Assembly (NCBI RefSeq): GCF_017573465.1
Contig: NZ_JAGEPF010000005.1
Coordinates: 124,001-188,000 of the forward strand
Reading direction: 5' to 3'
Length of the DNA stretch: 64,000 nucleotides
Origin: Actinomadura violacea
GTDB lineage: Bacteria; Actinomycetota; Actinomycetes; Streptosporangiales; Streptosporangiaceae
Positions 57,807 to 64,000 of the stretch are shown in pieces (the stretch's first letter is position 1; each line of letters opens with the position of its first letter). The notes under the pieces were generated by a model. It had not been told where the DNA came from and did no database searches. It worked only from the letters and a program-made list of their open reading frames with translations. The translations under genes were made by a program, and so were the position numbers.

Positions 57807-58270
57807 CGTCACCACTTCGTCTCGTCTTGATGCCGGTCGTGTTGGTGCCGGACTCGTCCGGCGGACGGGAACATGCGCAGCGTCCATCGGCCGCGCCACC
57901 GTGCGTCAATGCACCTGCTTGCGAACATAGCCCGTAGAACGCGACTTAACGTACAGATACGCATTGACCTGCGGAAATTACGATCTACGCGACATCACCG
58001 GACAAAAGGTCCAGAGTCGGCGCCGGCAGGCTTGGCGCGATCTCGATACCGCCACCGGACGGCCGAGCGTGCCGCGTCCCGGCCCCGCGGTTCGGGCCCG
58101 GGGCGCGGTGGCCGTTCGTCGCGGGAATGGCGCCGCTCGCCGCAGCACCGCCCCGGTGGCGCGTCGCGACCGATTGAAACGGTTAAAAAGCGGGAGGCGA
58201 AATCCGTCGGGACTCCCGCGGCCGACCCTCCGGCCGTGGGGGCGATTCCGATTCACATAGGAGAATATCC
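57807..58270. other. Intergenic stretch without a supported gene
   Basis: About 460 bp between the divergent SRPBCC and SH3-protein genes. Open frames on both strands lack ribosome sites and domain signal. It presumably holds the two promoters; an AT-richer part lies near 57930-58010. The ribosome site of the 58271 gene (AGGAGA) is at its end. Confidence 0.5.
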
Positions 58271-58636
58271 TTGAAAACGCACTACAAGGCGGCCATTGCC
58301 GTCATGGCGGGCGTCATGGGCACCGGCACCCTCGCCGTGCCGGCCGCGTTCGCGGACGCGGGCCCCGCCGGCGTGCCGGTGGTGCTGCCGGCCGTCAACG
58401 CCTACGCCAAGGGACTGGTGACCTCCCACCACAGGCTCGCGATCCGGGCCAGGCCGACCACCCGCTCCCGAGTCCTGGGCCACCTCCACCCGAGGCAGAT
58501 CGTCGACATCAAGTGCTGGGCGCGGGGCCAGTCGGTCCACGGTGACCGCACCTGGTACCGGCTGGGCATCAGCACGCCGGAATGGGTCGCCGGCCGCTAC
58601 ATCAGGATCATCAAGGGCCGCGTGCACCACTGCTAG
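58271..58636 (+). CDS. Secreted SH3-domain protein
   Basis: 121 residues from TTG 58271, supported by AGGAGA seven bases upstream and by the signal peptide that begins there (MKTHYKAAIAVMAGVMGTGT, then VPAAFADA). The mature part (about 50-120) is an SH3b-like module: HHRLAIRARPTTRSRVLGHLHPRQIVDIKCWARGQSV, TWYRLGISTPEWVAGRYIRII. Such domains bind cell-wall peptides or sit in small secreted inhibitors. Two cysteines (IKCWARG and the C-terminal HHC) may pair. Followed by a long perfect palindromic terminator. Confidence 0.85.
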   Translation: MKTHYKAAIAVMAGVMGTGTLAVPAAFADAGPAGVPVVLPAVNAYAKGLVTSHHRLAIRARPTTRSRVLGHLHPRQIVDIKCWARGQSVHGDRTWYRLGISTPEWVAGRYIRIIKGRVHHC

Positions 58637-58648
58637 GCCCGCGCCGTC

Positions 58649-58692
58649 GCATGCGGTGAGCCGGGCGCCCGGCTCACCGCATGCACGTTTTT
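58649..58692. terminator. Perfect 36-bp palindromic terminator with T-tract
   Basis: GCATGCGGTGAGCCGGGC (58649-58666) is followed without spacer by its exact complement (58667-58684), then ACGTTTTT, the classical U-tract for the plus-strand SH3 gene. The symmetric stem also serves the convergent histidine-kinase gene. Confidence 0.88.
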
Positions 58693-58720
58693 CCCGGGTG
58701 CCCCCGGTGGACGGGTCGGG

Positions 58721-59926
58721 CTAGGCGGCCGGCTGCAGGGGAATGCGCAGGACCATGCAGGTGCCGGTGGTCCGGTCGGCGATCTGCAGGGTGCCCTGGT
58801 GGGCCCTGGCCGTCTGGCGGGCGATCGCCAGCCCGAGGCCGGTGCCGTTCGGGTCGGCGCGCCGGGCGTCCGCTCTCCGGTAGAAGCGCCGGAAGACCGC
58901 CTGCCGCTCGTCCTCGGGGATGCCGGGCCCGTCGTCGGCGATCTGCAGGACGGCGTCGCCGTGGTCGCAGGCCACCGACACCTCGATCCGCGTGCGCGCG
59001 TGCCGCTCGGCGTTGGCGAGCAGGTTGCCGAGGAGCCGCAGCAGGCGCGAGCGGGAGCCGGCCACCACGGCCGGCGGCTCGAAGCTGGTGTCGAGCGTGA
59101 GCGCGCAGCTGTGCCCGGCCAGGATGTCGCGCGCCAGCTCGCACAGGTCCAACGCCTCGGTCGTGACGGGTGCGCCGGCGTCGAGGCGGGCCAGTTCGAG
59201 CAGGTCGGAGACGATGTCGCTGAGGCGTTCGGCGTCCTGCAGGGCGGCGTGCAGGACCTGCCGCGAGTCGACGTCCGGTTCGGCGAGCGCCGCCTCCAGG
59301 CGGGTCTGCAGCCCGGTGAGCGGGTTGCGCAGGTCATGGGTGGCGTCGGCGACCTCCTGCCGCTGGCGGCGCACCGTCTCGCGCAGCTCGGCGGCGGTCT
59401 CCCGCTCCTCCCGCTGGACCTGCCGCAGCCGGTGGTTGACGCTCTGCAGCTCCCGCGTGCGGACGTACAGCTCGACCTCCACCTTCAGCAGGTCGACGGG
59501 CACGTCGGCGCCGTACGGCTGCTCCGCGCGGAGCTGCTCGATGAACGCGGTGACGTCCTCGATCCGGTGGATGATCAGCGACACCCGGCCGTCGGTGTCG
59601 AGCAGCGGGGCGTTCACCGTGCTCCAGTACCGCTTCTCGTAGACGCCGGGACGGCCTGGCACCTGCGCGTCGTAGCGTCCCCACGGCATGACGTAGGGCT
59701 GCCCTTCGGCCAGCACCCACTCCAGGGCCGTCCGCCAGTGGGCGGCGTTCTGCCCGTCCGCGCCGCCCGGGAGGACGTCGAAGACGCGGTGGCCGAGGAG
59801 CCGCTCCCGCGGCCCGGCCAGCCGTTCGTAGGCCCGGTTCACCGCGACGAACTCCAGGTCGGGCGAGATCACCGCGCACGCGACCGGCTCCGCGTCGAAC
59901 ACCGTGGCCAGATCCAGCTCCACCAT
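58721..59926 (-). CDS. Orphan PAS-domain sensor histidine kinase (cytosolic)
   Basis: 401 residues from ATG 59926; an upstream ATG at 59995 has poor context. PAS domain at residues 1-130 (LATVFDAEPVACAVISPDLEFVAVNRAYERLAG, RVFDVLPG, YWSTVNAPLLDTDGRVSLIIHRIEDVT). Then a coiled coil and HisKA box VADATHDLRNPLTGLQTRLEAAL with the phospho-acceptor His in T-H-D-L-R-N-P. HATPase: LLRLLGNLLANAERHA, LQIADDGPGIPEDERQAVF, GTGLGLAIARQTARAH. No transmembrane segments. No response regulator is adjacent, so the partner is unknown. The PAS may bind a cofactor or small ligand. Confidence 0.92.
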   Translation of the reverse strand: MVELDLATVFDAEPVACAVISPDLEFVAVNRAYERLAGPRERLLGHRVFDVLPGGADGQNAAHWRTALEWVLAEGQPYVMPWGRYDAQVPGRPGVYEKRYWSTVNAPLLDTDGRVSLIIHRIEDVTAFIEQLRAEQPYGADVPVDLLKVEVELYVRTRELQSVNHRLRQVQREERETAAELRETVRRQRQEVADATHDLRNPLTGLQTRLEAALAEPDVDSRQVLHAALQDAERLSDIVSDLLELARLDAGAPVTTEALDLCELARDILAGHSCALTLDTSFEPPAVVAGSRSRLLRLLGNLLANAERHARTRIEVSVACDHGDAVLQIADDGPGIPEDERQAVFRRFYRRADARRADPNGTGLGLAIARQTARAHQGTLQIADRTTGTCMVLRIPLQPAA

Positions 59927-60140
59927 CCCGCGAACGTACCCGGATATGCGACGGAACAGCACATATGGCGCAATTGAAATATCCCAAGAAACCATAAACC
60001 GGCACCAGGTCTCGGCAGATCACCGGCGGACGGGCGCGCGGATACCGCCCGGAATCCCGGCGTGTCCGCGGGGCACGAAGTTTCCCGAGCCATGAATGGC
60101 CGCTGTGAGGGCATCGGCTCCACGGGGGAATCACTCCCCG

Positions 60141-60422
60141 GTGAGCACACCGATGTACACGACGGACCGCATCCCCGACGACCAGGAGGGGGTCACCACG
60201 CTGGGGATCAGGGCCGGCCAGCCCGGCTCGAGCCCCGAGTCCGCCTTCACCAACCTCGAACGCGCGAGCGCCGACCTGCGGCCCGACGCGGTCCTCGGGG
60301 TGTGCCTCCTCGCCGTCCCGAACGTGCTGGGCCGCACCGACTTCACCACGACCGACGTCATGCGCATCCACACCGAGACGCAGTACATCGCGTACGGGAC
60401 CTGTGTCCGGTTCGAGACCTGA
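60141..60422 (+). CDS. Small YbjQ-like (heavy-metal-binding/DUF74) protein
   Basis: 93 residues from GTG 60141 (ATG 60153 alternative). The core AFTNLERASADLRPDAVLGVCLLAVPN and the end TQYIAYGTCVRF resemble the YbjQ/UPF0145 fold, where a conserved G-A-D-A-V-V-G-V-R stretch and a Y-G-T-A-V ending are typical. A pentameric ring-forming small protein is expected, possibly metal- or ligand-binding. Followed by the TDT transporter gene in the same direction. Confidence 0.55.
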   Translation: MSTPMYTTDRIPDDQEGVTTLGIRAGQPGSSPESAFTNLERASADLRPDAVLGVCLLAVPNVLGRTDFTTTDVMRIHTETQYIAYGTCVRFET

Positions 60423-60599
60423 TGGGCGGGCCGGCCGCCCCGCCCTTGTCGGCGGCGACAAGCACCCTTGGCGCGCGCGGCGCCGACGCCCGGACCGTCG
60501 CCGAGCTCGGCACCGCGTTCCAGGCGCTCCGGTTCGGCGCGGGGCGGCCGCGGGACGCGGGCGGCCCGGGGGCGGACCGGCGCCGGTGAGCCGCCCGCG

Positions 60600-61703
60600 A
60601 TGAACCGCGTCCGACGCCAGGTCGCCGACCTGCACCCCGGGTACGCCGCGCTGGTCATGGCGACCGGGATCGTCTCGACCGGCCTGGAGCTGTTCGGCTC
60701 GGACGCGCTGTCGGACGCGCTGCTCGGCGTCGCGGCGGCCGCGCTGGTCGTGCTGGCGGCGGCGTACGTGTGGCGGGCGGTCGCCTACCCGCGGCGCCTG
60801 CTCGCCGACGCCCGGAACCCGGGCAAGGGGTTCGGCTACTTCTCGCTGGTGGCCGCGCCGAACGTGGTGGGCGTGCGGCTGGCGCTCGACCACCACGTGC
60901 TGACGAGCGCGGTGCTGGCGCTGGTCAGCGTCCCGATCTGGCTGGTGCTCACCTACGGCATCCCCGGTGTGCTGATCGTCGGCCACCGCGACGACCCCGT
61001 CACGCCCGGGATCAACGGGAGCTGGTTCATGTGGGTGGTGGGGACCCAGTCGCTCGCCGTCTCCGCGGCGACGGTGGCCGGGGCGAAGCACGGGTGGGCG
61101 GGTTCGCTCGCGCCGCTGGCCGTGGCGTTATGGGGCATCGGGGTCGTCCTGTACCTGATGCTGGCCGGGCTGGTCACCGCCCGCCTGCTGGACGAGCCCG
61201 TCACGCCGCACGCGCTGAGCCCGACGTACTGGGTCTACATGGGCGCGACCGCCATCACCGTCCTCGCCGCCGCGAAGATCCTGGCGCTGCCGGCGGGGCT
61301 GCCGGTGCTCGCGTCGACCGGCCAGGTGGTGTCCGGGCTCGCGTTCCTGCTGTGGGCGTTCGGCACCTGGTGGATCCCGCTGCTGCTGTTCTTCGCGGTG
61401 TGGCGGCACCTGGTGCGCGGCGCGCCGGTGAGCTACGAGCCCACGCTGTGGAGCATGGTCTTCCCCCTCGGCATGTACGCGGCGGCGACCGCGAGCTACG
61501 GCCGGGCGCGGGGCCTGGGGTTCATGGTCGACATAGCGCGCGTCGAGGTGTGGGCCGGTTTCGCGGCCTGGCTGTCGGTGGCCATCGCCATGGGCGCGGC
61601 GCTGCTCCGCCCTCCCCCGGCGCCGCCGGACGGGGCGCGGGGACCGGTGGACCGCGGCGGCCCGCCGCGGGACGAGGAGAGGAAGGCGGACGATGGACAG
61701 TGA
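60600..61703 (+). CDS. TDT-family (TehA/SLAC1-like) transporter
   Basis: 367 residues from ATG 60600. Ten hydrophobic segments. Family landmarks: HPGYAALVMATGIVSTGLELFG at the start, FGYFSLVAAPNVVGVRLALDHH, NGSWFMWVVGTQSLAVSAATV, and KILALPAGLPVLASTGQVV near the end. TDT transporters move dicarboxylates, sulfite, chloride or tellurite-related anions. The C-terminal tail is Pro/Arg/Asp-rich. The stop overlaps the start of the molybdopterin oxidoreductase gene by 11 bp, so the two are translationally coupled and probably cooperate, for example anion import or export for the reductase. Confidence 0.88.
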   Translation: MNRVRRQVADLHPGYAALVMATGIVSTGLELFGSDALSDALLGVAAAALVVLAAAYVWRAVAYPRRLLADARNPGKGFGYFSLVAAPNVVGVRLALDHHVLTSAVLALVSVPIWLVLTYGIPGVLIVGHRDDPVTPGINGSWFMWVVGTQSLAVSAATVAGAKHGWAGSLAPLAVALWGIGVVLYLMLAGLVTARLLDEPVTPHALSPTYWVYMGATAITVLAAAKILALPAGLPVLASTGQVVSGLAFLLWAFGTWWIPLLLFFAVWRHLVRGAPVSYEPTLWSMVFPLGMYAAATASYGRARGLGFMVDIARVEVWAGFAAWLSVAIAMGAALLRPPPAPPDGARGPVDRGGPPRDEERKADDGQ

Positions 61704-64000
61704 CCGCGTGGCCGACATCTGGGGTGCGCGCACGCCCCACGGGGCCGGCGCCCCCTGGCCGGACCGGGTGGACGGGTTCCTCTCCGGCGGGATCGGCGAG
61801 GACGACGTCGAGCGGTGGGTCCGCAGCGCCTGCCTGCTCTGCTCGAACGGCTGCGGGCTGGAGATCGCGGTCGCCGGCGGCCGGATCGTCGGCGTGCGGG
61901 GCCGCGCGGAGGACCGCGTCAACCACGGGCGGCTCGGCCCGAAGGGGCTGTACGGGTGGCAGGGCGAGCAGCACGAGCGGCTGACCGCGCCGATGGTCCG
62001 CGAGGGCGGCCGGCTGGTGGAGACCGACTGGGACACCGCGATGGCGCGGGTGGTGGAGCGGTCCCGGGCGCTGCTGGACGCCAAGGGGCCGCTGTCGCAC
62101 GGGTTCTTCACGTCCGGGCAGCTGATGACCGAGGAGTACTACACGCTCGCGGCCATCGGGAAGGGCGGGATCGGCACCCCGCACATGGACGGCAACACCC
62201 GGCTGTGCACGGCGACCGCGGCGACGGCGTTCGGAGAGAGCTTCGGCTGCGACGGGCAGCCCGGCTCCTACACCGACATCGACCACTGCGACACCGTCTT
62301 CCTGTTCGGGCACAACGTCGCCGAGACGCAGACGGTGCTGTGGGCCCGCGTGCTGGACCGGCTGGACGGCCCGAACCCGCCGCGGCTGGTGTGCGTCGAC
62401 CCGCGCCGCACCAAGGTCGCCGAGCGCGCGACGGTGCACCTGCCGATCCGCAACGGCACCAACCTCGCGCTGATGAACGCGCTGGTCCACGAGCTGATCG
62501 CCCGCGGGCACGTCGACGCCGGCTACGTCGGGGCGCACACCATCGGCTACGCGGGTCTGGAGGAGCTGACCCGGGACGCGACGCCGGAGTGGGCGGCGGA
62601 GATCTGCGGCGTGCCGGCCGCCGACATCGTCCGCGCCGCGGAGATCTTCGGCACCGGCGAGCGGGTGGTGTCGACGGTCTCGATGGGCTTCTACCAGTCG
62701 CACCAGGCCACGGCGGCGTCCTGCCAGGTGAACAACCTGCACCTGCTGCGCGGGATGCTGGGGCGCCCCGGCGCGGGGATTCTGCAGATGAACGGCCAGC
62801 CGTCGGCGGAGAACAACCGGGAGGCCGGCTGCGGTCCCGCGCTGCCGGGCTTCCGCAACTGGGACAACCCCGAGCACGTGCGCGAGCTGGCCGAGCTGTG
62901 GAACGTCGACCCGATCGTCATCCCGCACTGGTCGCCGCCGACCCACGCGAACGCCATGTTCCGCTACGCCGAGCAGGGCTCCATCGGCTTCCTGTGGATC
63001 GCCGGGACGAACCCGATGGTGTCGATGCCCGACACCGGCCGGATCCGCCGCATCCTGTCCGGCGACCAGTGCTTCGTGGTGGTCTCCGACGGCTACCGCA
63101 CCGAGACGACGGAGCTGGCCGACGTGGTGCTGCCCGCGGCGCTGTGGGCGGAGAAGACCGGCACCGCCACCAACGTGGACCGGACGGTGCACCTGTTCGA
63201 GAAGGCCGTCGAGCCGCCCGGCCAGGCCCGCAGCGACCTGGTGATCTGGCTGGACTACGCCCGCCGCCTCGGCCTGACCGACAAGGACGGGGCGCCGCTG
63301 CCGGCGTGGAACACCCCGGAGGAGGCGTTCGAGGCCTGGAAGCGCTGCACCGCAGGCCGTCCGGTGGACTACACCGGGCTCACCTACGGGATGCTGCACG
63401 ACCGCGGCGGCATGCAGTGGCCGTGCAACACCGGCGCGCCCGACGGCACCGAACGGCTCTACACCGACGGGCGCTTCCCCACCGCCTACGACGACTGCGA
63501 GACGTTCGGGCACCACCTCGCCACCGGCGCCACGGTGTCGGAGACCGAGTTCCGCGCGAGCCGTCCCGACGGGCGGGCCGTCCTCAAGACCGCGCCCTAC
63601 GAACCGGCCTACGAGCTGCCCGACGAGGAGTACCCGCTGCGGTTCACGACCGGCCGCACCGTCTACCACTGGCACACCCGCACCAAGACGCGGCGGGCCC
63701 CGCAGCTACAGGAGGCGGCGCCGTCGATGTGGGTGGAGATCTCCGAGCCGGACGCGGACCGCATCGGCGTCGCCGAGGGCGACATCGTCCGGGTGACGTC
63801 CCGCCGCGGCAGCATCGAGGCACCGGCGCGGATCTCCCGCATCCGCGAGGGGACGGTGTTCGCGCCCTGGCACTACGGCAACCCCGGCGACGAGGACCCC
63901 ACCGACCGAGACGCGGCCGGCCGGGACACGGCCGACACCGCCGCGAACGAGCTGACCATCAACGCCTGGGACCCGATCTCCAAGCAGCCGGAGTTCAAGG
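61693..64000 (+). CDS. Molybdopterin oxidoreductase (nitrate reductase/formate dehydrogenase-like), 3'-truncated
   Basis: 769 residues in the window from ATG 61693; the frame is open at the right edge. Iron-sulfur region: RWVRSACLLCSNGCGLEIAVAGGRIVGVRGR supplies C-x2-C-x3-C. The fourth position, usually L-C-x-K-G, is LGPKGL, so the fourth cysteine is Gly. Mo-ligand region: HMDGNTRLCTATAATAFGESFG with the conserved Cys, as in assimilatory nitrate reductase-like enzymes. Later GRPGAGILQMNGQPSAENNREAGCG, NPMVSMPD, LPAALWAEKTGT, and the C-terminal molydop-binding domain (RFTTGRTVYHWHTRTKTRRAPQL). A bis-MGD enzyme of uncertain substrate, translationally coupled to the TDT transporter. Confidence 0.93.
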   Translation, partial: MDSDRVADIWGARTPHGAGAPWPDRVDGFLSGGIGEDDVERWVRSACLLCSNGCGLEIAVAGGRIVGVRGRAEDRVNHGRLGPKGLYGWQGEQHERLTAPMVREGGRLVETDWDTAMARVVERSRALLDAKGPLSHGFFTSGQLMTEEYYTLAAIGKGGIGTPHMDGNTRLCTATAATAFGESFGCDGQPGSYTDIDHCDTVFLFGHNVAETQTVLWARVLDRLDGPNPPRLVCVDPRRTKVAERATVHLPIRNGTNLALMNALVHELIARGHVDAGYVGAHTIGYAGLEELTRDATPEWAAEICGVPAADIVRAAEIFGTGERVVSTVSMGFYQSHQATAASCQVNNLHLLRGMLGRPGAGILQMNGQPSAENNREAGCGPALPGFRNWDNPEHVRELAELWNVDPIVIPHWSPPTHANAMFRYAEQGSIGFLWIAGTNPMVSMPDTGRIRRILSGDQCFVVVSDGYRTETTELADVVLPAALWAEKTGTATNVDRTVHLFEKAVEPPGQARSDLVIWLDYARRLGLTDKDGAPLPAWNTPEEAFEAWKRCTAGRPVDYTGLTYGMLHDRGGMQWPCNTGAPDGTERLYTDGRFPTAYDDCETFGHHLATGATVSETEFRASRPDGRAVLKTAPYEPAYELPDEEYPLRFTTGRTVYHWHTRTKTRRAPQLQEAAPSMWVEISEPDADRIGVAEGDIVRVTSRRGSIEAPARISRIREGTVFAPWHYGNPGDEDPTDRDAAGRDTADTAANELTINAWDPISKQPEFK

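Noticed and set aside
57807..58270. Possible gas vesicle genes near the SRPBCC and repeat proteins
   Set aside because: No GvpA, GvpF/L, GvpK or GvpN-like sequence anywhere in the window.
1..64000. tRNA, rRNA or riboswitch genes
   Set aside because: No cloverleaf-type sequence or recognisable riboswitch core was noticed on either strand by eye; a covariance search was not possible.

Overview
The window is very GC-rich (third codon positions almost always G or C) and gene-dense, with many GTG/TTG starts, several TetR regulators, PucR regulators and a DUF574-type methyltransferase. This points to a filamentous actinomycete, most likely from the Streptosporangiales/Thermomonosporaceae (Actinomadura-like). 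That placement is inferred from style and gene content, not from a marker gene. No rRNA, tRNA, CRISPR array, phage or intact insertion sequence was seen. The left end cuts a thiamine-diphosphate enzyme and the right end cuts a molybdopterin oxidoreductase.

Region 1 (1-8.4 kb) is mixed metabolism and regulation: a PoxB-like enzyme, a degenerate cupredoxin-like secreted protein, an FAD-linked oxidase with a DoxX-like membrane protein, a receptor Ser/Thr kinase, and two PucR-type regulators flanking a secreted alpha/beta hydrolase.

Region 2 (8.4-22 kb) looks like a catabolic island. It holds a nitrate/sulfonate-type ABC importer and two paralogous copies of an unusual module: a TAXI-type solute-binding-fold protein WITHOUT a signal peptide, a bicupin, and a zinc-type dehydrogenase. 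Copy 1 (12.0-15.0 kb) is a tightly coupled operon divergent from a TetR gene. Copy 2 (17.2-21.3 kb) is arranged around a GntR regulator and followed by a dienelactone hydrolase. A TGTC...GACA dyad occurs both upstream of copy 1 and upstream of the ABC importer, suggesting that they are co-regulated. I do not recognise this module as a described pathway, and it is one of the two main novelty candidates.

Region 3 (22-35.8 kb) is accessory and housekeeping: a methyltransferase, a divergent NAD-dependent DNA ligase, an EF-hand protein, an ADP-ribosylglycohydrolase, TetR/SDR and TetR/aldo-keto reductase pairs with striking palindromic operators, a GDSL hydrolase, and a noncoding tandem-repeat array.

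Region 4 (35.8-39.9 kb) is a four-gene overlapping operon: membrane dipeptidase, M20 amidohydrolase, GNAT and an N-acylamino acid racemase/OSBS-type enolase. It is consistent with stereoinversion of D-amino acids released from peptides.

Region 5 (40-54.3 kb) contains TetR-controlled oxidoreductases, YbgA-like/photolyase genes, a two-component system, and an MFS / cupin / paired ABC system of IrtAB-YbtPQ type.

Region 6 (54.3-64 kb) begins with the second main candidate. A 17-codon leader ORF with a near-perfect Shine-Dalgarno is followed immediately by a hairpin that would bury the ribosome-binding site and ATG of an alpha/beta hydrolase, itself carrying Thr at the expected Ser nucleophile. 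This has the layout of a translational attenuator. It is followed by an 11-residue-repeat protein with an SRPBCC partner, an SH3 protein, an orphan PAS histidine kinase, and a TDT-family transporter overlapping a molybdopterin oxidoreductase gene.
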